Shown: positions 15,796-25,535, numbered from the stretch's first letter. The stretch: 64,000 nt of DNA from Ascidiaceihabitans sp034111945 (GCA_047626725.1 JBLHSG010000002.1:62001-126000); one strand, 5' to 3'. Translations and numbers: made by a program. The notes: generated by a model from the letters alone, not told the origin.

Positions 15796-16989
15796 ATGAA
15801 CATTCACGAATACCAGGCCAAAGCATTGCTACGCACGTATGGGGCACCGGTTTCAGACGGTCGCGTCGTGCTAAAAGCAGAAGACGCAAAATCAGCTGCT
15901 GGCGAAATGGATGGCCCGTTGTGGGTGATCAAAGCGCAAATTCACGCAGGTGGCCGCGGCAAAGGTAAGTTCAAAGAAGCAGACGCTGGCGAAGCCGGTG
16001 GTGTACGTTTGACCAAATCAGTCGAAGAAGCCGCAACAGAAGCCAAAAAGATGTTGGGCCGCACCTTGGTCACGCACCAGACCGGCCCTGCTGGCAAACA
16101 AGTCAACCGCATCTACATCGAAGACGGTTCTGGCATCGAAACAGAATTGTATTTGGCGCTGCTGGTTGATCGTCAAACATCACGCGTGTCATTCGTTTGT
16201 TCAACCGAAGGCGGCATGGACATCGAAGAAGTCGCAGCCGAAACACCTGAAAAAATCCTGAGCTTTTCTGTTGATCCAGCAACCGGATACCAAGCATTCC
16301 ATGGCCGCCGCATCGCGTTCACCTTGGGTCTGACCGGCAAACAGGTCAAACAATGTGTGGTTCTGATGGGCCAGTTGTTCAAAGCGTTCATGGAAAAAGA
16401 CATGGAAATGCTGGAAATCAACCCACTGATCGTCACGGACAGCGGTGACCTAAAAGTGCTTGATGCCAAGGTCAGCTTTGATGGCAACGCCATGTATCGC
16501 CACCCGGATATCAACGAATTGCGCGACGAAACCGAAGAAGACGCGAAAGAACTTGAGGCCTCCAAATACGACCTCAACTACATCACGCTTGACGGTGAAA
16601 TCGGTTGCATGGTGAACGGCGCAGGTCTGGCCATGGCAACAATGGACATCATCAAATTGTACGGTGCCGAGCCTGCGAACTTCTTGGACGTTGGTGGCGG
16701 TGCGACCAAAGAAAAAGTAACCGAAGCGTTCAAAATCATTACGTCTGACCCAAAGGTCAAAGGCATCTTGGTCAACATCTTTGGTGGCATCATGCGCTGC
16801 GATGTGATCGCCGAAGGTGTGGTTGCTGCGGTCAAGGAAGTCGGCCTGAAAGTGCCATTGGTTGTGCGTCTTGAGGGTACAAACGTCGCTGAAGGTAAAC
16901 GCATCATCAACGAATCCGGTTTGGATGTGATCGCGGCGGACGACCTGAAAGACGGCGCGCAAAAGATTGTAAAAGCGGTTAAGGGTTAA
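15796..16989 (+). CDS. sucC: Succinyl-CoA synthetase beta subunit (ADP-forming)
   Basis: Converts succinyl-CoA to succinate with ATP formation, together with SucD. 397 residues: N-terminal ATP-grasp domain starting MNIHEYQAKALLRTYG, with QIHAGGRGKGKFKEA (49-63) for nucleotide binding, and a C-terminal ligase domain containing NGAGLAMATMD and NIFGGIMRCDVIA. It starts the suc-odh gene block, but sucD is 1.57 kb downstream because two unrelated genes intervene. Confidence 0.97.
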   Translation: MNIHEYQAKALLRTYGAPVSDGRVVLKAEDAKSAAGEMDGPLWVIKAQIHAGGRGKGKFKEADAGEAGGVRLTKSVEEAATEAKKMLGRTLVTHQTGPAGKQVNRIYIEDGSGIETELYLALLVDRQTSRVSFVCSTEGGMDIEEVAAETPEKILSFSVDPATGYQAFHGRRIAFTLGLTGKQVKQCVVLMGQLFKAFMEKDMEMLEINPLIVTDSGDLKVLDAKVSFDGNAMYRHPDINELRDETEEDAKELEASKYDLNYITLDGEIGCMVNGAGLAMATMDIIKLYGAEPANFLDVGGGATKEKVTEAFKIITSDPKVKGILVNIFGGIMRCDVIAEGVVAAVKEVGLKVPLVVRLEGTNVAEGKRIINESGLDVIAADDLKDGAQKIVKAVKG

Positions 16990-16997
16990 GCGGCCCA

Positions 16998-17618
16998 ATG
17001 CAGGGTCCAGCCTTCCAACTGTCGAAATCGCATGTCATTCGCCCAACCGGGCGGATGGCTGCCGTCGTTTTTTCGGCGCTTGTGACGTCATTTACGTGGG
17101 TGGGACCGAGCCAAGCCAAAGACATATCTGCCGCGCAGATGGTTTCGCATTTTAACACAATCTGTTTAAAAACCGGCACCGAAGTTAACGCGATCGCCGC
17201 CGCGTCGAAAAGGAAAGGGTTAGAGCCCTACAGTAAAACGCAATGGAGCAACGCCTCCATGACTTTGAATGCGCATGCATTGACCTCAGATCGCGGCACT
17301 GCAGGTGGAACGATTGAACCTGCCAAGGTCACAAAGAAAAACTGGGACTGGATTAGATTCAACGTCGCCGACCTTGCCAACTACAAGGGCAAAGGCACAG
17401 GATGCGTTGTCACTGCCTATGGCCTAACAATGACAGACGTCATCAACGGCTTGTCGCAGCTAAGCGCCCAATACGGTGCACAAGTTAAGGTAAAGTCACG
17501 TGGACGCGTTGGCCAAACAACGTTCAAAATTAGCGGAGACACCTACCGCGTCATCGCACGCCCTTTGAAATTACACAATCTCGACTTTGTGGCCCTTTCA
17601 GTGGTTAGGGGCCGCTAA
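16998..17618 (+). CDS. Secreted protein of unknown function between sucC and sucD
   Basis: 206 residues, 8 bp after sucC. A signal region ends near SQA-K40. Mature Cys C56 (NTICLKTG) and C136 (GTGCVVTA) could form a disulfide. I recognise no domain. The layout (signal peptide, an early -CL- Cys, a later Cys in a GCxV or LCQI context) resembles the other secreted protein at 19449 in the same operon, but I cannot show homology by eye. Cotranscription with sucC is near certain from spacing. Confidence 0.75.
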   Translation: MQGPAFQLSKSHVIRPTGRMAAVVFSALVTSFTWVGPSQAKDISAAQMVSHFNTICLKTGTEVNAIAAASKRKGLEPYSKTQWSNASMTLNAHALTSDRGTAGGTIEPAKVTKKNWDWIRFNVADLANYKGKGTGCVVTAYGLTMTDVINGLSQLSAQYGAQVKVKSRGRVGQTTFKISGDTYRVIARPLKLHNLDFVALSVVRGR

Positions 17619-17700
17619 AACATGCATTTTAATATCTCCAACAGTATATGCACAGAGCGCGGGTATTTCTCATTTTTGAATGTTGAAAGGAGGCCGAGCA

Positions 17701-18498
17701 ATGCTTGATGCCCCCACATATCGCCCCTGCCCCAGCTGCACCTCGACCGACAGCACGCCGTGGACACAATATTCGCAAGACAACTGGCAGATCGTACAAT
17801 GCACCCCGTGTGATTTGACCTACCTACGCAACCCGGTCACCTACGAGGCACTCGAAGAAGATTTCGCGTGGGAAAAAACCTACGTCGAAAAAAGCACCAA
17901 ATCAAAAGGGTCGACGCGGCTTAGCCCTTATGTGCGGAAATTGCGTGGCGCATTGGGCATGTACCGTGACAAAACCAAAGAATTCCGCACATGGTTCAAT
18001 GACGGACATGTGTTGGATATTGGCTGCGGTTGGGGCCAACGCATCACGGCCCCGATGACCCCGTACGGAATCGAACTGTCCACAGAATTGCACGGAATTT
18101 CAGACGCTGCCATGCGCGAACGCGGCGGATACTGCCTTCATGGTGCTGGCGCCGAAGCGATCTGGAAATTCGACGAAGCCCAATTTGATGGCATCGTCAT
18201 GTTCTCGTATCTCGAACATGAAACCGACGTGATGGAAGTGCTGAAAGGCGCGCACCGTGCCCTAAAATCTGATGGGGGCGTATTCATACGCGTGCCTAAC
18301 TTTGGCTCCCTTAACCGTCGGATAATTGGCCCGAAATGGTGCGGTTTTCGCTACCCCGATCACGTCAACTATTTCACTCTCGCGACACTCACAGCCGCTG
18401 CCAAACGCGCAGGTTTTGAAACGACGCTCATCAATACCGTCACCCGCCACGTTGATGACAATATCTCTGTTTTGCTGCGAAAATCAGCAGCCCCGTAA
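17701..18498 (+). CDS. Zinc-finger class I SAM-dependent methyltransferase
   Basis: 265 residues from the ATG at 17701, chosen because AAAGGAGG lies 8 bases upstream. An N-terminal zinc ribbon has C10, C13, C34 and C37 (CPSC and CTPC). SAM-binding motif I is VLDIGCGWGQ (104-113), and the later FSYLEHETDVMEVL and hydrophobic strands fit Methyltransf_23-type enzymes. Methyl acceptor unknown; such two-part enzymes often act on sugars or lipids. It lies between sucC and sucD with 82 bp before and 59 bp after. Confidence 0.83.
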   Translation: MLDAPTYRPCPSCTSTDSTPWTQYSQDNWQIVQCTPCDLTYLRNPVTYEALEEDFAWEKTYVEKSTKSKGSTRLSPYVRKLRGALGMYRDKTKEFRTWFNDGHVLDIGCGWGQRITAPMTPYGIELSTELHGISDAAMRERGGYCLHGAGAEAIWKFDEAQFDGIVMFSYLEHETDVMEVLKGAHRALKSDGGVFIRVPNFGSLNRRIIGPKWCGFRYPDHVNYFTLATLTAAAKRAGFETTLINTVTRHVDDNISVLLRKSAAP

Positions 18499-18557
18499 CC
18501 CGAATTCACAAAATACGCCGCGCAAGCGGTGCAGAATTATCAAACGAAGGAAACACC

Positions 18558-19439
18558 ATGGCCGTACTTATCGACGAAAACACCAAAGTGATTTGCCAAG
18601 GCCTGACCGGCTCTCAAGGCACGTTCCACACAGAACAAGCGATTGCTTATGGCACTAAAATGGTTGGCGGCGTGACCCCTGGCAAAGGCGGTCAATCGCA
18701 TCTGGATCTGCCCGTCTACAATTCGGTGCACGAAGCGATGGCAATGACCGAAGCCAACGCATCCGTCATCTATGTGCCGCCCCCGTTTGCAGCCGATTCC
18801 ATTCTTGAGGCGATTGACGCAGAAATGCCGTTGATCGTTTGCATCACCGAAGGCATTCCGGTGCTGGATATGATGCGCGTGCAGCGTGCCTTGGACGGTT
18901 CTAAATCCCGCCTGATCGGACCAAACTGCCCGGGTGTTATCACACCAGACGCCTGCAAAATCGGCATTATGCCTGGTCACATTCACCAGCGCGGCACATG
19001 CGGCGTTGTCTCACGGTCCGGCACGTTGACGTACGAAGCGGTCAAACAGACCACCGATCTGGGTCTAGGCCAATCGTCTGCTGTCGGCATCGGCGGCGAC
19101 CCGATCAAAGGGTCCGAGCATATCGATATCTTGGAAATGTTCTTGGCCGATCCAGAAACACAATCGATCATCATGATCGGTGAAATTGGTGGTTCTGCCG
19201 AAGAAGAAGCAGCGCAATTCTTGGCTGATGAAAAGAAAAAAGGCCGCTGGAAACCAACAGCTGGCTTCATCGCCGGACGCACAGCCCCTCCCGGCCGTCG
19301 CATGGGCCACGCGGGCGCAATTGTTGCCGGTGGCAAAGGTGGCGCAGAAGACAAAATCGAAGCCATGAAATTGGCAGGCATTGTCGTCGCAGACAGCCCC
19401 GCGACATTGGGCGAAGCTGTTATTGAGGCGATTGGGTAA
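18558..19439 (+). CDS. sucD: Succinyl-CoA synthetase alpha subunit
   Basis: 293 residues. The CoA-binding Rossmann half starts MAVLIDENTKVICQGLTG, and the phosphohistidine is H251 in GRRMGHAGAI. SRSGTLTYEA and IGGDPIKGS are family motifs. AAGGAA lies upstream of the ATG. Functions as a heteromer with SucC in the TCA cycle. Confidence 0.97.
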   Translation: MAVLIDENTKVICQGLTGSQGTFHTEQAIAYGTKMVGGVTPGKGGQSHLDLPVYNSVHEAMAMTEANASVIYVPPPFAADSILEAIDAEMPLIVCITEGIPVLDMMRVQRALDGSKSRLIGPNCPGVITPDACKIGIMPGHIHQRGTCGVVSRSGTLTYEAVKQTTDLGLGQSSAVGIGGDPIKGSEHIDILEMFLADPETQSIIMIGEIGGSAEEEAAQFLADEKKKGRWKPTAGFIAGRTAPPGRRMGHAGAIVAGGKGGAEDKIEAMKLAGIVVADSPATLGEAVIEAIG

Positions 19440-19448
19440 GGGTTGAGC

Positions 19449-20189
19449 GTGAACAACACGTCCACATATTCGGCCAACACGGCGTTAGACCTTGGAAAGT
19501 TTCAAAGCGCTTTCCCAAGGTTTAACGCGACCCGATCTATAATACTGGCAATGTGTCTAGGGCTCGTTGCAATCATGCATCCTATTGCAGCGAATGCAAA
19601 AGATTTAGCTGTTCTAACAATTGACACCTGCCTCGAATTGGCTGTTGACCAAGAAACCATTTTGAAAGAGCTAAAATTAATTGGCTGGCAAAGGGTGGTC
19701 GCTAAAGAGCTTTCCGACGCTAACATTCAAGGATTGGCGGCTTTAGGCCTTAACGATCAGCTAGGTAACGGAACAGTTTCTGCTGTTCGCTGGAAAAGCA
19801 CTTGGGAACTCAGGTTAAAAAACGCTGGTGGAAACAGGCGATTAAAAGAAATTTCTGGTGCGGCCAACCAGAATTTCTGGTTTGAAAAAGAATCCTCACG
19901 CAGCATCCTCCAAGTTAAAACCACGTCAATTGGTAGCTACAACTGGATATTGTGCCAAATCGGTATAACATCCGACATTGCAACTGAGAGCTTTGCTCCT
20001 GCTGCCGCGACCGAACTTACCCCAGAATTGCCACCGATATTCCAAATTCGAGACCGAAAGATCGAGACCGATAGTCGATCAAAAACCGTAGGTCTTGCAT
20101 ATTTTCAGTCTCATCAAATCTCAGAATTTATCCAAGACGATTTTCCATATATCGCCGTGGCATGGGTTCTAAATTCAACAAAACGTTAG
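19449..20189 (+). CDS. Low-GC secreted protein of unknown function between sucD and sucA
   Basis: About 246 residues from the GTG at 19449, preceded by AAGGG; a TTG at 19443 is also open. A hydrophobic signal region (SIILAMCLGLVAIM...AANA) ends near residue 50. Mature Cys lie near 61 and 169. No domain recognised. The gene is visibly richer in A/T than its neighbours and uses codons such as TTA, CTA and AAA more often, suggesting foreign origin or relaxed selection. It ends 8 bp before sucA, so it is embedded in the operon. Confidence 0.7.
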   Translation: MNNTSTYSANTALDLGKFQSAFPRFNATRSIILAMCLGLVAIMHPIAANAKDLAVLTIDTCLELAVDQETILKELKLIGWQRVVAKELSDANIQGLAALGLNDQLGNGTVSAVRWKSTWELRLKNAGGNRRLKEISGAANQNFWFEKESSRSILQVKTTSIGSYNWILCQIGITSDIATESFAPAAATELTPELPPIFQIRDRKIETDSRSKTVGLAYFQSHQISEFIQDDFPYIAVAWVLNSTKR

Positions 20190-20197
20190 GTGACCCC

Positions 20198-23158
20198 ATG
20201 ACCGACCACCCAGCCAACGACCAATTCCATGCCTCAAGCTTTATGCAGGGACACAACGCGGAATACCTCGAACAGATGTATGCCCGCTACGCAAATGATC
20301 CGTCCGCTGTCGATGAAAGCTGGCAAGCGTTTTTCAAAGCCATGGGCGATGATGATGTTTTGGTCAAACGCGAAGCTGCTGGGCCATCTTGGGCGCGCGC
20401 CGATTGGCCGCCGATGCCCGGCGATGATTTGACGGTTGCGTTGACAGGCGAATGGGCCCCCGAACCAGAGGTCAAAGGTGCCGGCGACAAGATCAAGGCA
20501 AAAGCCACCGCGACCGGCGTCAACGTCAGTGACGATCAAATTAAACGCGCAGTTCTGGATAGCATTCGCGCGCTGATGATCATTCGCGCCTATCGTATTC
20601 GTGGCCATTTGGTCGCTGATCTGGACCCGTTGGGCATGCGCGAAACCACACCGCATCCCGAACTTGATCCAAAGTCCTACGGTTTTACCGAAGCGGACAT
20701 GGATCGCCCGATCTTTATCGACAATGTATTGGGCCTGCAGATCGCATCGATGCGCGAAATCCTCGCCATCGTAAAGCGGACCTATTGCGGTACGTTTGCC
20801 CTGCAATACATGCATATTTCCAACCCCGAAGAAGCAGGTTGGCTCAAGGAACGGATCGAAGGATTGGGTAAAGAAATCCAATTCAGCCGCGAAGGGCGCA
20901 AAGCGATCCTTAACAAAATGGTCGAGGCCGAAGGTTTCGAAAAGTTCTTGCACGTCAAGTACATGGGCACCAAACGCTTTGGTCTGGATGGCGGCGAAAG
21001 CCTGATCCCGGCGATGGAACAGATCATCAAACGCGGCGGATCGCTTGGCGTCAAAGACATCGTAATTGGCATGCCACACCGTGGTCGTCTATCGGTGCTC
21101 GCGAATGTGATGCAAAAACCGTACCGCGCGATCTTTAATGAATTCCAAGGCGGGTCATCAAAGCCTGAAGATGTCGATGGATCGGGCGATGTGAAATACC
21201 ACCTCGGCGCGTCCTCGGATCGCGAATTTGACAGCAACACAGTGCACTTGTCACTGACGGCAAACCCCTCGCATCTAGAGGCGGTGAACCCTGTTGTTCT
21301 GGGCAAAGTTCGCGCCAAACAAGACCAGTATAAAGACGCTGAACGCACGTCGGTTATGCCGATTTTGCTGCACGGTGATGCGGCGTTCGCGGGCCAAGGT
21401 GTTGTTGCGGAATGTTTCGCGCTGTCTGGCCTGAAAGGTCACAAAGCAGGCGGCACGATGCATATCGTGGTAAACAACCAAATCGGTTTCACAACTGCGC
21501 CGCACTTCTCACGTTCGTCCCCTTATCCGACCGACAACGCGCTCGTTGTTGAATCGCCGATCTTTCACGTCAACGGTGACGATCCAGAAGCCGTCGTACA
21601 CGCGGCCAAAGTCGCAACAGAATTCCGCCAAAAATTCCACAAAGACGTGGTTATCGACATCTTTTGCTACCGCCGCTTTGGTCACAACGAAGGCGACGAG
21701 CCGATGTTCACCAACCCGGTGATGTACAAAAAGATCAAAACGCAAAAGACATCTTTGTCCTTGTACACCGAACGTTTGGTGCGCGACGGGCTGATCCCCG
21801 AGGGCGAAATCGAGGATATGAAAGCCGCGTTCCAAGCCAAAATGAACGAGGAATTCGAGGCCGGAAAAGACTACAAACCCAACAAAGCTGACTGGCTGGA
21901 TGGCAAATGGTCACATCTGGATCGCAACAAAGAAGACTACGTGCGCGGTGACACGGCAATCGCACCGGAAACATTTGCTGACGTGGGCAAGGCCTTGTCG
22001 ACGGCACCAGACGGTATTCCGTTGCACAAAACCGTTGGCCGTTTGCTGGCATCCAAGGCCGAAATGTTCAAATCTGGGACTGGCATTGATTGGTCAACCG
22101 GCGAGGCTTTGGCCTTTGGATCGTTGTTGACCGAAGGGTATCCAGTTCGTTTGGCTGGTCAGGATTCAACCCGCGGCACGTTTAGCCAACGCCATTCGGG
22201 TCTGGTCAATCAGGACACCGAAGAACGTTACTACCCCCTAAACAACGTGCGCAAAGGACAGGCCCAATACGAGGTCATCGATTCAATGCTGTCCGAATAT
22301 GCGGTCTTGGGTTTTGAATATGGGTATTCGATGGCCGAACCAAACGCATTAACCCTTTGGGAAGCGCAATTCGGCGATTTTGCCAACGGCGCGCAGATCA
22401 TGTTTGACCAATTCATCAGCTCAGGCGAAAGCAAATGGCTGCGCATGTCCGGTTTGGTTGTGCTGTTGCCGCACGGATACGAAGGCCAAGGGCCCGAACA
22501 CTCCTCCGCGCGACTGGAACGCTTTTTGCAGATGTGTGGACAGGACAACTGGATTGTTGCGAACTGCACGACGCCTGCGAACTATTTCCACATTTTGCGT
22601 CGCCAATTGCACCGTTCTTTCCGCAAGCCATTGATCTTGATGACACCAAAATCACTACTGCGTCACAAAATGGCCGTGTCCAAAACCGAAGAATTCACCA
22701 CAGGATCGTCATTCCACCGCCTGATGTGGGACGATGCACAGCATGGGAATTCGGACACCAAACTGGTTAAGGACGACAAAATCAAACGCGTCGTCATGTG
22801 TTCCGGCAAGGTGTATTACGACCTACTCGAAGAACGCGATGCACGTGGGATCGACGACATCTACCTGCTGCGCGTTGAGCAATTCTATCCGTTCCCAGCC
22901 CAATCTGCGGTTCAAGAACTTGAACGGTTCAAAAATGCCGACGTGGTCTGGTGTCAGGAAGAACCCAAAAACCAAGGGGCCTGGACCTTTATTGAACCCA
23001 ACATCGAATGGGTTCTTGGACGGATCAAAGCCAAACACACACGCCCGAAATATGTGGGCCGCGCGACTTCGGCGTCCCCTGCAACGGGTCTCGCCTCAAA
23101 TCACAAAGCACAACAAGCAGCCCTCGTTGACGATGCGCTGACGATCAAAGGAAACTGA
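20198..23158 (+). CDS. sucA: 2-oxoglutarate dehydrogenase E1 component
   Basis: Thiamine-diphosphate-dependent decarboxylase of the 2-oxoglutarate dehydrogenase complex. 986 residues from the ATG at 20198 (MTDHPANDQFHASSFMQG), preceded by AGGTGA. The N-terminal E2-interacting segment with GHNAEYLEQMYARY, IGMPHRGRLSVLANV, the ThDP signature GDAAFAGQG...VNNQIGFTT, and the C-terminal transketolase-like domain (LPHGYEGQGPEHSSARLERF) are all intact. sucB follows after 3 bp. Confidence 0.97.
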   Translation: MTDHPANDQFHASSFMQGHNAEYLEQMYARYANDPSAVDESWQAFFKAMGDDDVLVKREAAGPSWARADWPPMPGDDLTVALTGEWAPEPEVKGAGDKIKAKATATGVNVSDDQIKRAVLDSIRALMIIRAYRIRGHLVADLDPLGMRETTPHPELDPKSYGFTEADMDRPIFIDNVLGLQIASMREILAIVKRTYCGTFALQYMHISNPEEAGWLKERIEGLGKEIQFSREGRKAILNKMVEAEGFEKFLHVKYMGTKRFGLDGGESLIPAMEQIIKRGGSLGVKDIVIGMPHRGRLSVLANVMQKPYRAIFNEFQGGSSKPEDVDGSGDVKYHLGASSDREFDSNTVHLSLTANPSHLEAVNPVVLGKVRAKQDQYKDAERTSVMPILLHGDAAFAGQGVVAECFALSGLKGHKAGGTMHIVVNNQIGFTTAPHFSRSSPYPTDNALVVESPIFHVNGDDPEAVVHAAKVATEFRQKFHKDVVIDIFCYRRFGHNEGDEPMFTNPVMYKKIKTQKTSLSLYTERLVRDGLIPEGEIEDMKAAFQAKMNEEFEAGKDYKPNKADWLDGKWSHLDRNKEDYVRGDTAIAPETFADVGKALSTAPDGIPLHKTVGRLLASKAEMFKSGTGIDWSTGEALAFGSLLTEGYPVRLAGQDSTRGTFSQRHSGLVNQDTEERYYPLNNVRKGQAQYEVIDSMLSEYAVLGFEYGYSMAEPNALTLWEAQFGDFANGAQIMFDQFISSGESKWLRMSGLVVLLPHGYEGQGPEHSSARLERFLQMCGQDNWIVANCTTPANYFHILRRQLHRSFRKPLILMTPKSLLRHKMAVSKTEEFTTGSSFHRLMWDDAQHGNSDTKLVKDDKIKRVVMCSGKVYYDLLEERDARGIDDIYLLRVEQFYPFPAQSAVQELERFKNADVVWCQEEPKNQGAWTFIEPNIEWVLGRIKAKHTRPKYVGRATSASPATGLASNHKAQQAALVDDALTIKGN

Positions 23159-23161
23159 ACC

Positions 23162-24670
23162 ATGACAACTGAAGTACGGGTGCCCACATTGGGCGAAAGC
23201 GTCACCGAAGCCACCGTTGCCACGTGGTTCAAAAAACCGGGCGATCCAGTCGCGGTTGATGAAATGCTCTGCGAGCTGGAAACCGACAAAGTCACAGTCG
23301 AAGTGCCTAGCCCTGTGGCTGGAAAAATGGGCGATATCATTGCGGCCGAGGGTGAAACCGTTGGCGTTGATGCGCTGTTGGCCACAATCGCGGACGCAGG
23401 CGAAGCGACCGCAGCCCCGGCAAAAGCCGACGCAAAATCAGACGCGCCAGCCGCGAAAAAAGCTGATGCAAAAAGCAGTGCAGCTGTCGATGTGATGGTG
23501 CCAACATTGGGCGAAAGCGTCACAGAGGCCACCGTTTCAACGTGGTTCAAAGCCGTTGGTGATACCGTCGCCCAAGACGAAATGCTGTGCGAGTTGGAAA
23601 CAGACAAAGTCAGCGTCGAAGTTCCGGCCCCCGCCGCCGGTGTGTTGGCAGAAATCACTGCCGCCGAAGGTACAACAGTGGACGCAGCCGCCAAACTTGC
23701 CGTGATCTCGACCTCAGGGGAGGCAATTGCCGCACCAACTGTCGATGCAGCACCAGCGCCTGCCGCGAGTTCTGGTGGTAAGGATGTCGAAGACGCGCCA
23801 TCAGCCAAAAAAGCCATGGCCGCAGCCGGCGTGTCGCGCGATCAGGTCACCGGTTCAGGCCGTGACGGTCGTGTGATGAAAGACGACGTGGACCGCGCAG
23901 TCGCGGCCGCAGGATCAGCCCCGGCACCAACAGCCGCCGCCCCGCGCGCGGCCTCATCCGCCGACGATGCATCACGCGAAGAACGGGTGAAAATGACCCG
24001 TCTGCGCCAGACCATCGCCAAGCGCTTGAAAGACAGCCAAAACACCGCCGCAATGCTGACCACCTACAATGAGGTCGACATGACCGAGGTGATGGCCCTG
24101 CGCAACGAATACAAAGACCTGTTCCTGAAGAAACACGGCGTCAAGCTGGGCTTTATGTCGTTCTTTACCAAGGCTTGCGTTCACGCCCTACACGAGGTTC
24201 CCGAGGTCAACGCAGAGATCGACGGCACCGATGTGGTCTACAAAAACTTTGTCCACATGGGCATCGCGGCTGGCACACCTCAGGGTTTGGTCGTGCCTGT
24301 TATTCGTGACGCCGACGCCATGAGCTTTGCTGGAATCGAAAAAGCGATCGCTGAAAAAGGCGCGCGCGCACGGGATGGCAAACTGTCGATGGCAGAAATG
24401 CAGGGTGGCACGTTCACCATTTCAAACGGCGGCGTTTATGGATCATTGATGTCTTCGCCGATTTTGAACCCACCACAGTCCGGCATCTTAGGTATGCACA
24501 AAATCCAAGACCGCCCCATGGCGATCAACGGACAGGTTGTGATCCGTCCAATGATGTATCTGGCGCTGTCGTATGACCACCGTATCGTGGATGGCAAAGG
24601 GGCGGTTACGTTCCTTGTACGGGTTAAGGAAGCGTTAGAAGATCCGCGCCGGTTGTTGATGGATTTATAA
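23162..24670 (+). CDS. sucB: Dihydrolipoyllysine succinyltransferase (E2) with two lipoyl domains
   Basis: Core enzyme of the 2-oxoglutarate dehydrogenase complex. 502 residues, longer than the usual ~400 because of two lipoyl domains in tandem (about 3-77 and 112-186), each with VPTLGESVTEATV and ETDK; lipoyl lysines are K43 and K149. Ala/Lys linkers follow, then the peripheral-subunit-binding domain (about 213-245) and the catalytic domain ending SYDHRIVDGKGA with H473 and D477. The duplication looks recent from the near identity of the two motifs. ATG at 23162 has AAGGAAACTGAACC upstream. Confidence 0.96.
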   Translation: MTTEVRVPTLGESVTEATVATWFKKPGDPVAVDEMLCELETDKVTVEVPSPVAGKMGDIIAAEGETVGVDALLATIADAGEATAAPAKADAKSDAPAAKKADAKSSAAVDVMVPTLGESVTEATVSTWFKAVGDTVAQDEMLCELETDKVSVEVPAPAAGVLAEITAAEGTTVDAAAKLAVISTSGEAIAAPTVDAAPAPAASSGGKDVEDAPSAKKAMAAAGVSRDQVTGSGRDGRVMKDDVDRAVAAAGSAPAPTAAAPRAASSADDASREERVKMTRLRQTIAKRLKDSQNTAAMLTTYNEVDMTEVMALRNEYKDLFLKKHGVKLGFMSFFTKACVHALHEVPEVNAEIDGTDVVYKNFVHMGIAAGTPQGLVVPVIRDADAMSFAGIEKAIAEKGARARDGKLSMAEMQGGTFTISNGGVYGSLMSSPILNPPQSGILGMHKIQDRPMAINGQVVIRPMMYLALSYDHRIVDGKGAVTFLVRVKEALEDPRRLLMDL

Positions 24671-24677
24671 AACCAAA

Positions 24678-24700
24678 GGGGCGGATTTAATTCCGCCCTA
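24678..24700 (+). terminator. Possible hairpin after sucB
   Basis: GGGCGGA (24679-24685), loop TTTAAT, TCCGCCC (24692-24698), then TACTCC. It begins 8 bp after the sucB stop and has no U-tract, so it is probably a partial terminator or mRNA-stabilising hairpin before lpd, not a full stop. Confidence 0.45.
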
Positions 24701-24747
24701 CTCCTGCGACACAACAAGGCTCACATTACAATTTGGCGAAAAACGGC

Positions 24748-25149
24748 ATGACACGACTAAAGGCAAAACGGTTTGGTACAACTTGTGCGCTTGTTGCATT
24801 GGTCCCTGCATCAATGCTGGCTGGGATACTGGGCTTTGATAAGATGGATGGCGGTATCGGATTCTTTCCGTTTTTGGTCTATGTTTCCGCTTTGCTGTTG
24901 GGGTTTGTTTTACTCTCCCACTTTGCGCCCCTTGCCGAAGATCAACATGAAAAACTGGCCTCAATTTTGAACGTGGCAAAGTTGGTCGGATCTGGCCTAG
25001 TGTTGATAATAGGGTCTGTAACTTTGGTCATGGAGTCAGCGTGGGGCATCATTGGGTCTACAGCCATGAGTATCGGCGGCTTTCTCCCCCCAGCAATTCT
25101 GCTCGTTTTGTCGTTCATTACACGCCAGTATGAAAGCAACCCATTATGA
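24748..25149 (+). CDS. Small integral membrane protein, unknown
   Basis: 133 residues from the ATG at 24748 (a TTG at 24733 is also open). About four hydrophobic helices (12-30, 36-58, 75-95, 105-122) with few charged residues. No family recognised. Its stop overlaps the start of the MAPEG gene by 4 bp (ATGA), so the two are translationally coupled and lie between sucB and lpd. Confidence 0.65.
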   Translation: MTRLKAKRFGTTCALVALVPASMLAGILGFDKMDGGIGFFPFLVYVSALLLGFVLLSHFAPLAEDQHEKLASILNVAKLVGSGLVLIIGSVTLVMESAWGIIGSTAMSIGGFLPPAILLVLSFITRQYESNPL

Positions 25150-25535
25150 CCCCCGAACTCACTGTCCTCACCCTCGCCGCCCTTTTACAGGTCATCCAAT
25201 TCAGCATGTATTCGGCGGCCTCCATTAGCCAAGCAGGCCCGAAAAAGGCCGCGGGTCCGCGCGACAATGCAATCGTCCTTACTGGTACTGCTGGCCGCCT
25301 ACAACGCGCGATGAACAATCATTTCGAGGGGCTGATCCTGTTTGGTATCGCCTGTTTCGTCATCACCATCTCAGACCAATCCAGCGAATTTACGGCGGCT
25401 TGTGCGTGGATCTATCTGGGCGCGCGCATCCTGTACGTGCCCGCCTATGTGTTCGGCTGGGCACCGTGGCGTTCGCTGATTTGGATGGTCGGCCTGATCG
25501 CCACAACCCTCATGCTACTTACGGCGCTCATCTGA
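25146..25535 (+). CDS. MAPEG family membrane protein
   Basis: 129 residues, four predicted helices. The central GRLQRAMNNHFEGL (about 49-62) and later ARILYVPAYVFG match the MAPEG (membrane-associated eicosanoid and glutathione metabolism) family; the N-x-x-E pattern in the second helix is typical. Bacterial members are mostly uncharacterised; glutathione-dependent activity is possible. Overlaps the preceding small membrane gene by 4 bp. Confidence 0.83.
   Translation: MTPELTVLTLAALLQVIQFSMYSAASISQAGPKKAAGPRDNAIVLTGTAGRLQRAMNNHFEGLILFGIACFVITISDQSSEFTAACAWIYLGARILYVPAYVFGWAPWRSLIWMVGLIATTLMLLTALI

Noticed and set aside
23101..23817. 238-codon antisense frame over sucB, rich in Ala/Ser
   Set aside because: It mirrors the two repeated lipoyl domains (repetitive product), has no ribosome site and overlaps a verified gene.
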